Assembly (NCBI GenBank): GCA_036488085.1
Contig: DASXHZ010000093.1
Coordinates: 1 to 45,790 of the forward strand
Direction: 5' to 3'
Source: DASXHZ01 sp036488085
GTDB taxonomy: Bacteria; Acidobacteriota; Thermoanaerobaculia; Gp7-AA8
DNA: 45,790 nt
Shown here: in pieces, positions 24,124-31,450 of the stretch
Layout of the letters: every line of letters starts with the position of its first letter
Numbering within the stretch: position 1 is the first letter of the stretch
Notes under the pieces: model-generated
Database searches by the model: none
The model's input: the letters and a program-made list of their open reading frames with translations, nothing else
What the model was told of the DNA's origin: nothing
Program-made: the position numbers and the translations under genes

Positions 24124-24732
24124 ATGGCCGAAACGCATCTCATCGAGACGACGATCCATGGGCGGTACCTCGTCCGGCCGGGTTCCTCGCGCTATCTCGT
24201 GGGCTTCCACGGATACGGGCAGACGGCTGAGATCATGCTCCGGGACTTGGAGCAGATCTCGGGCTCCGGCGAGTGGACGCTGGTCAGCATCCAGGGGCTG
24301 AATCGGTTCTACGCCAAGAACGACGAGACCGGTGCGTGCTGGATGACACGGCAGGATCGGGAAGAGGCGATCGCGGACAACATTGTCTATGTGCAGCGGG
24401 TGATTGCCGCCTTTCCGGAGCGTACCCGGCTCGTCTTTGCCGGCTTCTCGCAAGGGGTGGCAATGGCGTGGCGGGCGGCGATGAACATCCCGTGCGACGG
24501 GGTGATCTCGCTCAGCGGAGACGTTCCTCCCGACGTCACCTCACCCAACCTCCCGCCGGCACTCCTCGGCCGCGGCAAGTACGAGAACTGGTACAACGAG
24601 GAAAAGTTCAACAAAGACTTGAGCTTTCTCCGTGGCCGTGCCGAAATCGAGACCTGCGTCTTCACAGGCGGGCACGAGTGGACCGACGAATTCCGCGGGG
24701 CGGCGACCGCGTTCCTGAACAGCATTGTGTAG
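24124..24732 (+). CDS. Alpha/beta-hydrolase (carboxylesterase/phospholipase type)
   Basis: A 202-residue cytoplasmic serine hydrolase. The nucleophile elbow is GFSQG with Ser109; the oxyanion region is VGFHGYGQTA; a catalytic His lies in TGGHEWTDEF near residue 184. The sequence resembles the phospholipase/carboxylesterase (YpfH/EstB) group. Its specificity is unknown. It is divergent from the glycosyltransferase operon across a palindromic operator. Its TAG stop (24730-24732) lies inside the REP-like repeat that follows. Confidence 0.92.
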   Translation: MAETHLIETTIHGRYLVRPGSSRYLVGFHGYGQTAEIMLRDLEQISGSGEWTLVSIQGLNRFYAKNDETGACWMTRQDREEAIADNIVYVQRVIAAFPERTRLVFAGFSQGVAMAWRAAMNIPCDGVISLSGDVPPDVTSPNLPPALLGRGKYENWYNEEKFNKDLSFLRGRAEIETCVFTGGHEWTDEFRGAATAFLNSIV

Positions 24733-24790
24733 CGCCGCCGACTCGGCGGCGGTTTCCGACGCCACGCCGCCGAGTCGGCGGCGCTACACA
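24726..24790. repeat. REP-like inverted pair with perfect 25-bp arms
   Basis: Arms at 24726-24750 and 24766-24790 are perfectly complementary over 25 bp: TGTGTAGCGCCGCCGACTCG and on. Each arm has a GTAG head followed by a palindrome (GCCGCCGA-c-TCGGCGGC). The loop is 15 nt. It covers the stop codon of the hydrolase gene and may be its terminator. The same element, with a changed left head, lies at 31328-31392. Confidence 0.92.
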
Positions 24791-24834
24791 GGTATCGGAT
24801 GATCGGCTCGTCCGGTATTGTTGTACCCACGCTC

Positions 24835-26655
24835 ATGGACTCGCGCATCGACCGCCTGAAGCGGCGGATCAAGGAGCTGCCTGAGCGTCCCGGCGTCTAC
24901 CTTCACAAGAATTCGACAGGCGAGGTCATCTACGTCGGGAAGGCTCGGAATCTCCGTAACCGGGTGAACTCGTACATCGTCGGGAAGGGTCTGCGCGACC
25001 CGAAGACGATGTCGCTGGTCGCCGAGATCGACGCTATCGATTTCTTGACGACGAACAACGAGCTCGAGGCGATCCTCCTCGAGAACAACCTCATCAAGAC
25101 GCACCAGCCGCGGTACAACATCCTCCTCCGCGACGACAAAACGTACCCGTACATCAAGGTCACGACCTCCGAGGATTACCCGAGGGTCGTTTTTACGCGA
25201 CGGGTCGATCGCAAGAAAGGCGATCTCTTCTTCGGGCCGTTCTTCGCCGGTACCGCTCGGCGGATTCTCAAACTGATCGCCGACCAGTTCAAGCTGCGGA
25301 GCTGCGATCTCGACATCGTCGAGGGGAAGAACGCTCTCACGCGACCGTGCCTCTACTACGACATGCACCAGTGCCTCGGCCCGTGTGTGGTCGGGCTCAC
25401 TACGCCCCAGGAGTATCGCGAGATGGTGGACGACGTCGTCCTGTTCCTCGGCGGGAAGTCTCGCGAGCTGCAGGAACGCCTGACCGGACGCATGTACCGC
25501 GCGGCGGAAGGGGAGAGCTACGAGCTCGCAACCTACTACCGCGACCTGATTCGGACGGTGGAGCGTATCCAAGCGGAGCAGCAGGTTGCCTCGGCAGGAT
25601 CCGAAGACGTCGACGTGTGGGGTTTGTACGAGGAGGGGACCGACGTCGCGGTGCAGCTCTTCGTGCTGCGTGACGGCAACGTCGTCGACCGCCGGGAGCT
25701 CTTCTGGGAGAAGGTCGGCGAGTACGCACCGGCGCACTTTCTGAGCGAGGTCCTCCAGCGCTACTACCAGGACAACCTCTTCATTCCACCGGAGATCCTG
25801 ATCCCGTTCGACATCGAGGACGCCGACCTGACCAGCGAGTGGCTCACGAATCAGGCGAACCGCAAGGTCGCCGTTCGCGTGCCGCAGCGCGGGAAAGGGG
25901 TCGACCGGATCGAGCTAGCGAATCGCAATGCACGGCTCTCGCACGAGTCGCGGTTCCGCAAATCGACGCAGGACCGGCTCCAGATCGCGGCTTCGCGTCT
26001 CGGCCAACTCCTCGGCGCGCCGGGAGAGATCCAGCGGATCGAGTCGTTCGATATCTCGAACATCCAGGGCTCCGACTCGGTCGCCGGCATGGTGGTGCTC
26101 GACCGCGGGAAGTGGGACAAGAACCAATATCGTGTCTTCAACATCAAGAGCGTCATCGGAGCGGATGACTTCCGTTCGATGGCGGAGGCGGTCGACCGGC
26201 GCTACCGGCGCCTGCTCGACGAGTCGAAGCCGCTGCCCGACATGATCCTGATCGACGGCGGCCGCGGGCAGCTCAACGCGGCGCTGACGGCGCTGAACAA
26301 GCTCGGGATCGAGGAGATCACGATCGCCGGGCTGGCGAAACGGGAAGAGGAGATCTATCTGCCCGACCGCGAGGAGCCGCTGCGCCTCGACCGGCACGAC
26401 GTCGCGCTGCAACTGCTGCAGATGGTCCGCGATGAGACGCACCGCTTCGCCGTCTCGTCGCACCGCCGCCGCCGCTCGAAACGCGTGCTGCACAGCGAGC
26501 TGGAAGACCTGCCGGGCATCGGCGAGAAGCGCCGCAAGCTGCTGATCGAGCGATTCGGCTCTTTGTCCGCCGTGAAGCAGGCGTCCGAACAGGACCTCGT
26601 TCACGTTTTGGGGCGGACGGTCGGGCAGCGGGTTTTCAAGGAACTGCACGCGTAG
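24835..26655 (+). CDS. uvrC: Excinuclease ABC subunit C
   Basis: Dual-incision nuclease of nucleotide excision repair, 606 residues. The N-terminal GIY-YIG domain (GVY 20-22, YVG 33-35, then KARNLRNRVNSY) makes the 3' cut. A UVR-type helix pair lies near residues 200-240. The RNase H-like 5' nuclease contains FDISNIQGSDSVAGMVV, MILIDGGRGQLNAA and the conserved DETHRFAVSSHRRRRSK. A tandem helix-hairpin-helix ends the protein (LPGIGEKRRKLLIERFGS). The ATG at 24835 is preferred because MDSRIDRLKRRIKELPERPGVY has the family's normal N-terminus; ATG 24799 would add 12 odd residues. Confidence 0.97.
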   Translation: MDSRIDRLKRRIKELPERPGVYLHKNSTGEVIYVGKARNLRNRVNSYIVGKGLRDPKTMSLVAEIDAIDFLTTNNELEAILLENNLIKTHQPRYNILLRDDKTYPYIKVTTSEDYPRVVFTRRVDRKKGDLFFGPFFAGTARRILKLIADQFKLRSCDLDIVEGKNALTRPCLYYDMHQCLGPCVVGLTTPQEYREMVDDVVLFLGGKSRELQERLTGRMYRAAEGESYELATYYRDLIRTVERIQAEQQVASAGSEDVDVWGLYEEGTDVAVQLFVLRDGNVVDRRELFWEKVGEYAPAHFLSEVLQRYYQDNLFIPPEILIPFDIEDADLTSEWLTNQANRKVAVRVPQRGKGVDRIELANRNARLSHESRFRKSTQDRLQIAASRLGQLLGAPGEIQRIESFDISNIQGSDSVAGMVVLDRGKWDKNQYRVFNIKSVIGADDFRSMAEAVDRRYRRLLDESKPLPDMILIDGGRGQLNAALTALNKLGIEEITIAGLAKREEEIYLPDREEPLRLDRHDVALQLLQMVRDETHRFAVSSHRRRRSKRVLHSELEDLPGIGEKRRKLLIERFGSLSAVKQASEQDLVHVLGRTVGQRVFKELHA

Positions 26656-26657
26656 TT

Positions 26658-26736
26658 CAGAGCGCAGTGAGGAGAGCGCAGAGCGGAGAAGTTTCACTGC
26701 GCGTTCTGCGCTCTGCGCTCTGCGCTCTGCGCTCTT
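26658..26736. repeat. Imperfect hairpin of GCGCAGAG / CTCTGCGC words
   Basis: The left part carries GAGCGCAG and GAGAGCGCAGAGCGGAGAAG. The right part (26697-26735) is four tandem copies of CTCTGCG. The halves are partly complementary around GTTTCACTG. It shares its word with the hairpin at 22011-22095. It lies between uvrC and the promoter of the next gene and may terminate uvrC transcription. Confidence 0.8.
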
Positions 26737-26740
26737 TCAA

Positions 26741-26749
26741 TGCGATAAT
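26741..26749 (+). promoter_or_regulatory. Extended -10 promoter of the DUF4388 gene
   Basis: TGC-GATAAT matches the extended -10 consensus (TGN-TATAAT) with one change. It lies 37 nt before the ATG at 26787, leaving a short leader with an AAAGG site at 26774-26778. No -35 match is seen, as is common for extended -10 promoters. Confidence 0.55.
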
Positions 26750-26786
26750 CGACACGGTCCACATCGTTTTGTGAAAGGTTGTGCGG

Positions 26787-28583
26787 ATGAAGCTGGAAGG
26801 TGATATCGGCGAGATCAACGTCATCGATCGTCTCGTCGAGCTGGGGCGGGAGGGCTTCACCGGAGCCGTCCGATTCGAGAACGACGGCATCATCAAGATC
26901 ATCTACTTCAAGAACGGCGACGTCCTGTCGGCGAGCACGAACGACCGCTCCGACAGCGTCGACGAGATCCTGCTGCGCGCGAACAAGGTGACGCGCGAGC
27001 ATGTGAAGCAGGCGCTCTCGCGCCGCAAAGAGAACGAGACGCTCGGCGACGCGCTCCTCGGCCTCGGCTTCATCACGAAGAAAGAGCTTTCGTGGGCGCG
27101 CCGCGTCCAGGTGATCGGCGCCGTCCGCTCGATCGCGGCCTGGGGCGCCGGGACGTACAACATCGTCGCGGACTATCTGCCGAAACGGGAGGAGGGAACG
27201 CTCTTCTCTCTGCCGCAGCTCATCGTGGAGCTGATCGTCACGGACAACGACCGCGCCAAAGTGGAGCGGGCGCTCGACGGCGGCAATGCCGTCTTCGCCC
27301 GCGGCGCCGATTTCGACGAGCAGTTCTCGCGCCTCAGCCTGAACGACGAGGCGGAGCAGATCGTCACGCACGTGGACGGATCGCGGAATGCCGCCGAGGT
27401 GTCGGTGGAGTCGGGGAAGGACGCGTTCAACGTTTATAAGCTGCTGCTGGCGCTCGGGACGATCGGCGTTCTGACGCGTCGCGAGGGCGGCGCCGCTCCG
27501 CAAGCGGCTGACCAATGGTCGTTTGACGACGCACCGGAACAGCCGGCGATGTCGGCGTGGGACACCGACGACGAAGTAGCGATGGAGCAGAATGCACCGG
27601 AACTTGTGCATCCCGAGGAGCCGGGGCCGACGCTGGAAATGCCGGTGACGATGCCGGTTTCGACTCCGGCGCCGCCACCGATCGCGATGCCGGTACCGCC
27701 TCCGCCGCTCGCGCCGGCGGAACCGCAGTGGGGATTTGACGAAGCACAGATCGAAGCGGCCCGCCGGGCCGCCGTGCCGGTGTCGAGCGCCAGCTCCGAA
27801 CCGCCGCCGCCGCCGATGAAGGACGTCGTGAAGAAGGCCGCGAAACCCGATCGCTGGCTATGGCTCATGATGTTCGCGATCGTCGTGGTCGGCCTCGGCG
27901 TCGCCGCGCCCTACGCCTGGAACTGGTGGGAAGCGCGGAACGCGCCACCCGTACCGGTGGTCGTGAAGCACAAGCCGCGTCCTCGTGTAGCGCCGCCGAC
28001 CTCGGCTGCGACCCCGGTCACCGAGACGACGACAACGACAACCGCAACGACGACGACAACCGCAAAACCCGCCGGCGAGGTCGCCGGCGCTACACAGAAC
28101 CAGGTCACGGCGACTGTTCCGCCGCCGCAGGCCGCGCCGGTGGTCAAGATCACTCCAAAACCGGCACCTCCCGTCACGGCAAATGTCGCTCCGAACACGA
28201 CGCGTATCGAACGCAACGCCGCCGGAGTGGCGACGATGACGAACAGCGGGTCGGCGACTGCGGCTCTCCCGAAAGTAAACGTCAAAGAGGGAGCGATCCG
28301 CTCGCATTACGACGAGATGGCGACGACCTTCGCATCGCAGGCAGCGGGGAAGTACACCGTGCAGTTCGAGCTAGTCTGCCAGACGTCTTCGGTCACGAAG
28401 GCGATCCAGGCGGGCGGCAGCAACGTCTGGTTCATCCCGGTCTCATACAAGGGCCAGGGTTGCTACCGCGTCTTCTGGGGGCATTACCAGACGAAGGCTG
28501 AGGCGCAGCAGGGGCTCGAACAGGTTCCGAGTGCCTTGCGCGCGGAGTCGAAGCCGGCGGTCGTCAGCGTCCCGAAGAAGTAG
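26787..28583 (+). CDS. DUF4388 (PATAN) membrane protein with C-terminal SPOR-like domain
   Basis: A 598-residue protein. Residues 1-110 are a DUF4388/PATAN domain (GDIGEINVIDRLVELGREGFTGAVRF). A winged-helix-like part lies near 190-235 (VDGSRNAAEVSVES). A Pro/Ala/Glu-rich linker follows to about 350. A transmembrane helix (WLWLMMFAIVVVGLGVAAPYAW) is next, and a Thr-rich linker follows it. The last 90 residues resemble a SPOR domain (KYTVQFELVCQTSSV and YRVFWGHYQTKAEA), which usually binds denuded peptidoglycan. This suggests a bridge between cytoplasmic signalling and the cell wall. The Thr-rich linker is framed by a repeat element (27986-28096). ATG 26787 has an AAAGG site 8 nt upstream. It is followed at 6 nt by the NYN gene. 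Confidence 0.88.
   Translation: MKLEGDIGEINVIDRLVELGREGFTGAVRFENDGIIKIIYFKNGDVLSASTNDRSDSVDEILLRANKVTREHVKQALSRRKENETLGDALLGLGFITKKELSWARRVQVIGAVRSIAAWGAGTYNIVADYLPKREEGTLFSLPQLIVELIVTDNDRAKVERALDGGNAVFARGADFDEQFSRLSLNDEAEQIVTHVDGSRNAAEVSVESGKDAFNVYKLLLALGTIGVLTRREGGAAPQAADQWSFDDAPEQPAMSAWDTDDEVAMEQNAPELVHPEEPGPTLEMPVTMPVSTPAPPPIAMPVPPPPLAPAEPQWGFDEAQIEAARRAAVPVSSASSEPPPPPMKDVVKKAAKPDRWLWLMMFAIVVVGLGVAAPYAWNWWEARNAPPVPVVVKHKPRPRVAPPTSAATPVTETTTTTTATTTTTAKPAGEVAGATQNQVTATVPPPQAAPVVKITPKPAPPVTANVAPNTTRIERNAAGVATMTNSGSATAALPKVNVKEGAIRSHYDEMATTFASQAAGKYTVQFELVCQTSSVTKAIQAGGSNVWFIPVSYKGQGCYRVFWGHYQTKAEAQQGLEQVPSALRAESKPAVVSVPKK
27986..28096. repeat. REP-like arms embedded in a coding sequence
   Basis: The left arm, 27986-28010 (TGTAGCGCCGCCGACCTCGG and on), and the right arm, 28071-28096 (reverse complement TGTGTAGCGCCGGCGACCTC and on), carry the GTAG head of the family at 24726-24790. 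Each is self-palindromic (GCCGA-cc-TCGGC; GCCGGCGA-gg-TCGCCGGC). They enclose the ACN-rich threonine codons of the DUF4388 protein linker, and the frame stays open throughout. Confidence 0.75.
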
Positions 28584-28589
28584 CCGGCC

Positions 28590-29018
28590 GTGTGGCTGAT
28601 TGACGGCAGCAACGTCCTTGGCGCCATGCGCGCCGACCGGGACGCCGTCGAGTCGAAGCGTGAGCTGGCGCGCCTCGTTGCCTCGTTCGCACGCGCCAAG
28701 CGAACGAAGGTGACGCTCTTCTTCGACGGCCCCGAGCCCGCGAACTTCGCGCGTCACCTCGGCGGCGCGACGGTCGTCTTCGCCGGCAAGCGGTCCGCGG
28801 ATGACCTGATCGTCGAACAGACACGTGCAGCACGCGATGCGCACGTCGTGACGTCGGACCGGGAGCTCGGGGCGCGGGTGGGCGGCCGGAGGATCGAAGT
28901 CGTCGACGCGCAGCAGTTCGCGCGCGAGCTGGAGACGGCAGAGAGAGAGCCGGGCGCGACGGCGGAGGAGGATTGGATGAGCTACTTTTCCGATCCGAAA
29001 AACCGCGAGAAATTTTAA
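28590..29018 (+). CDS. NYN-domain (YacP-like) RNA nuclease
   Basis: A 142-residue PIN-like/NYN domain protein. The acidic active-site residues lie in LIDGSNVLG, TLFFDGPEP, SADDLIVEQTR and VTSDRELGARV. YacP (Rae1) of Bacillus subtilis, the best known relative, is a ribosome-dependent mRNA endonuclease. GTG 28590 begins the domain directly, and the gene follows the DUF4388 stop by 6 nt, so it is probably in that operon. Family assignment is good; the RNA substrate is unknown. Confidence 0.9.
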   Translation: MWLIDGSNVLGAMRADRDAVESKRELARLVASFARAKRTKVTLFFDGPEPANFARHLGGATVVFAGKRSADDLIVEQTRAARDAHVVTSDRELGARVGGRRIEVVDAQQFARELETAEREPGATAEEDWMSYFSDPKNREKF

Positions 29019-29035
29019 TGTCGGCGTGCCGACAT
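29018..29035 (+). terminator. Possible hairpin terminator after the NYN gene
   Basis: ATGTCGG-CGTG-CCGACAT forms a 7-bp stem with a 4-nt loop, starting one base after the TAA, followed by CGTTT. The T-run is poor, so it is at best a weak terminator, but it separates the operon from the rnpB promoter. Confidence 0.4.
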
Positions 29036-29117
29036 CGTTTGTAAGTGCTGAATCAGAAGCTATTTAACAGAAGACATTTTCATGGCCTATCGATGATCGC
29101 CTTGCAGGCGGCGCTTC

Positions 29118-29126
29118 TGTTACTCT
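29118..29126 (+). promoter_or_regulatory. Extended -10 motif of rnpB
   Basis: TGT-TACTCT fits TGN-TANNNT. It ends 6 nt before 29133, which is the base where the P1 helix of the RNase P RNA begins. The position is what a transcription start at the mature 5' end would require. The hexamer itself is weak (three of six). Confidence 0.45.
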
Positions 29127-29132
29127 TCCCAT

Positions 29133-29513
29133 GTGGAGCGGCTCGGGGATCGCTGTGTCGCGAGACATGGAGGAAAGTCCGAACTCCCACGGGCAGCAGG
29201 CTGGTTAACGGCCAGGCGCGGCGACGCGACGGAAAGTGCAACAGAGAACAGACCGCCGAACTATCTCGAAAGAGGTGGAGGCAAGGGTGAAACGGTGCGG
29301 TAAGAGCGCACCGCGGACCGCGTGAGCGGGACGGCATGGCAAACCCCCTGCGGAGCAAGACCAAATAGGGAGGCAGTGGAACCGCCCGTTTCCGTATAAG
29401 CCTCCGGGTAGGTTGCTCGACCACCGCGGCAACGCGAGTGGCAGATGAATGATCCCCGCCGCACCTCGCGCAAGCGAGGGGCGGAACAGAATTCGGCTTA
29501 CGAGCCGCTCCAC
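29133..29513 (+). ncRNA. rnpB: RNase P RNA, bacterial class A
   Basis: The catalytic RNA of RNase P, which trims the 5' ends of tRNA precursors; about 381 nt. The universally conserved elements are present in order: GAGGAAAGTCCGAACTCC (29169 on), AACAGAGAACAGACCGCC, GGTAAGAGCGCACC, and ACAGAATTCGGCTTAC near the end. The ends pair perfectly to form P1: GTGGAGCGGCTCG at 29133-29145 with CGAGCCGCTCCAC at 29501-29513. A TTTTT run follows at 29514, suggesting the terminator. The P4 core and the hairpin GGGTAGGTTGCTCG agree with class A. No protein-coding frame here is credible. Confidence 0.96.
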
Positions 29514-29521
29514 TTTTTGTT

Positions 29522-29579
29522 TTCGAGGTTACGGGGTTTCGGAGTTGCCGAACCTCGTAACTTCGTAACCTCGTAACCC
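29522..29579. repeat. Hairpin of GAGGTTACG words
   Basis: CGAGGTTACG (29524-29533) is complementary to CGTAACCTCG (29564-29573). The right side contains tandem CCTCGTAAC / TTCGTAACC copies. The word is that of the array at 58-253. It lies between the rnpB terminator and the -10 motif of the LD-carboxypeptidase gene. Confidence 0.8.
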
Positions 29580-29580
29580 A

Positions 29581-29589
29581 TGCTCTAAT
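29581..29589 (+). promoter_or_regulatory. Extended -10 before the LD-carboxypeptidase gene
   Basis: TGC-TCTAAT is an extended -10 with five of six hexamer matches, 7 nt before the ATG at 29597. No Shine-Dalgarno site exists in the interval, so the transcript is probably leaderless. Confidence 0.5.
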
Positions 29590-29596
29590 CGAACGC

Positions 29597-30514
29597 ATGC
29601 CGCTTCGCCGTCCCCGCTCGATCAACCGCAACTCCCATCTCGCCGTCCTCGCGATCTCCTCGCCTTCTGAGTCGCGGCGCATCGAAGACGCCAAGCGGAA
29701 CCTCGAGCGGCGCGGGCTGCGCATCACGCTGGCGGACAACATCGCGCACCAGGGATCGCATAGCTACCTTGCAGGGACGGACGACGAGCGGCTCGAGATC
29801 GTCAATCGCTTCCTTCGCGATCCGCAGTTCGATGGGTTCTTGTTCGCCCGCGGCGGGTACGGCGCGATGCGGATCCTTGACCGGATCGACTACGACGCCA
29901 TCGCCGCGAGCCCGCGGCCGGTCATCGGATTCTCCGACCTGACGGCGCTCCATCAGGCGATGGCGGTCCGCGCCGGCGTCGGGTCGTTTCATGGGCCGAT
30001 GGTCAACCTAGACTTCCATGACGGTCTCTCAGCGGCAAACGAGGAGTGGTTTTGGTCGATGCTCGCCGGAGACGCTCCGCTCACGCATCGCTTCACCGAA
30101 CCTCAAGTAGTGCTTGAGGGCGCAGCGGAAGGTCCTTTGTTCGGTGGATGCCTGTCGCTGACCGAAGCGCTGGTGGGAACGCCGTTCGACTTCTGGATCG
30201 ACGGAGGGATCTGGTTCTGGGAAGAGGTCGAGGAGCGGCCTTATCGCATCGACCGAATGTTGACCACTCTCAGGCTGTCCGGTAGACTCGAACACATCCG
30301 TGGTGTGGTCATCGGGAAGCTGAAAAACTGCGGCAGCGAGGCTGAAATCGATCTCCTTCTGCGCGAGTTCCTCGCTCCTCTCTCGATTCCTGTTGTGCGC
30401 GACTTTCCCTTCGGGCATTATGGAGATAATCTCCTGATGCCGATCGGTACCCTCGTTCGTCTCAACACACAGGACCACTCGTTCACGGTCATGGAGCCCG
30501 CGGTCGAGCGATGA
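29597..30514 (+). CDS. LD-carboxypeptidase (S66 family)
   Basis: A 305-residue serine peptidase of the LdcA/MccF family, which removes the terminal D-alanine from murein tetrapeptides during recycling; MccF members instead cleave microcin C. The catalytic Ser113 lies in GFSDLTALH, a Glu in FWEEVEERPYRIDRML, and a His in FPFGHYGDN near residue 278. There is no signal peptide, so it acts in the cytoplasm. A -10-like motif 7 nt before the ATG replaces a Shine-Dalgarno site. It is followed by a cNMP/FHA gene after 22 nt. Confidence 0.94.
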   Translation: MPLRRPRSINRNSHLAVLAISSPSESRRIEDAKRNLERRGLRITLADNIAHQGSHSYLAGTDDERLEIVNRFLRDPQFDGFLFARGGYGAMRILDRIDYDAIAASPRPVIGFSDLTALHQAMAVRAGVGSFHGPMVNLDFHDGLSAANEEWFWSMLAGDAPLTHRFTEPQVVLEGAAEGPLFGGCLSLTEALVGTPFDFWIDGGIWFWEEVEERPYRIDRMLTTLRLSGRLEHIRGVVIGKLKNCGSEAEIDLLLREFLAPLSIPVVRDFPFGHYGDNLLMPIGTLVRLNTQDHSFTVMEPAVER

Positions 30515-30536
30515 GAGAACGAAGGTAACCGAGCAG

Positions 30537-31319
30537 ATGAAGGCGGTTTTCAAGACGACAGGCGGAAAGGATCCGGTGAAAGAGGGGACCGCCACGTACG
30601 CCACCGGGGACCTGATCTTCTCCCAGGGCGACCTCGGCACGGAGATGTTCATCATCCTCGATGGCGACGTCGAGATCGTCAAACACATCAACGACGAGTC
30701 GCACGTCCTCTCGCACCTCGAGAAGGGCGACTTCTTCGGCGAGATGGCGCTCCTCGAATCCGCCCCGCGTACCGCCGACGCCGTCGCGAAGTCGGACGTG
30801 AAGGTCCTGGTCATCAATGGATCGCAGTTCGACGAGATGCTCCGGAAGAATCCGGAGATCGCCGTCCGCATCATCCGCAAGTACTCGAAACGCCTCCGCG
30901 AGGCGAACACGCTGCTCGAACGGCTGGTCGGCCGCCCGGTCGACGACGATCATCACTCGCTCGAGGCGACGAACATCGCTCCGCCGCCGAAGGCCAAGCA
31001 GCACCGCATCGTCGATCTGGTTTCGGGAACCGCGTTCTTTCTCTCGACCGGCGACGAGACGACCATCGGCCGCGCCGACCCGGTCACCGGAATCCTTCCC
31101 GACGTCGACCTCACCGCCGTCGACACGAACCGCTCGGTCTCGCGCCGGCACGCCAAGATCCTCCGCACGGGAGCCGAGTACCACGTGCTCGAGGAAGTCG
31201 GCACCGTGAACGGGACCTACGTCAATGAGCAGCGCATCCCGACCGGGGTGCCGGTGACGATCCACGACGGCGACCTCGTGAAGATCGGCCTCGTGGCGAT
31301 GAAGGCTGTCTTCGAGTAG
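30537..31319 (+). CDS. Cyclic-nucleotide-binding plus FHA domain protein
   Basis: A 260-residue cytoplasmic protein. The N-terminal two fifths form a cNMP-binding domain (YATGDLIFSQGDLGTEMFII, then GDFFGEMALLESAPRTADAVA). The C-terminal half is a forkhead-associated domain with the phosphothreonine-binding pattern (TTIGRADP...VSRRHAKI...NGTYVN). There is no DNA-binding domain, so it may couple a nucleotide signal to a Ser/Thr-phosphorylated partner; that is inference. The ATG at 30537 is 22 nt after the preceding stop, with GAAGG upstream. Confidence 0.93.
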   Translation: MKAVFKTTGGKDPVKEGTATYATGDLIFSQGDLGTEMFIILDGDVEIVKHINDESHVLSHLEKGDFFGEMALLESAPRTADAVAKSDVKVLVINGSQFDEMLRKNPEIAVRIIRKYSKRLREANTLLERLVGRPVDDDHHSLEATNIAPPPKAKQHRIVDLVSGTAFFLSTGDETTIGRADPVTGILPDVDLTAVDTNRSVSRRHAKILRTGAEYHVLEEVGTVNGTYVNEQRIPTGVPVTIHDGDLVKIGLVAMKAVFE

Positions 31320-31327
31320 GGCGCTTC

Positions 31328-31392
31328 TGTGTGGTGCCGCCGACTCGGCGGCGTTTGGGGTGACATCGCCGCCGAGTCGGCGGCGCTACACA
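31328..31392. repeat. REP-like inverted pair, second copy of the 24726 element
   Basis: The arms at 31328-31352 and 31368-31392 match the 24726-24790 element: GCCGCCGACTCGGCGGC palindromes and the GCGCTACACA end. The left head is GTGG instead of GTAG, and the 15-nt loop has a different sequence. It fills the gap between the FHA gene and recG. Confidence 0.9.
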
Positions 31393-31450
31393 GAGCTACG
31401 CCTTGTAGAAGAGTGATCGTCGGAGCGGCACTCGGTACACAATCGAGCCG

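Noticed and set aside
29045..29742. Open frames on both strands over the RNase P RNA
   Set aside because: The region is rnpB; the frames have no protein-like features.
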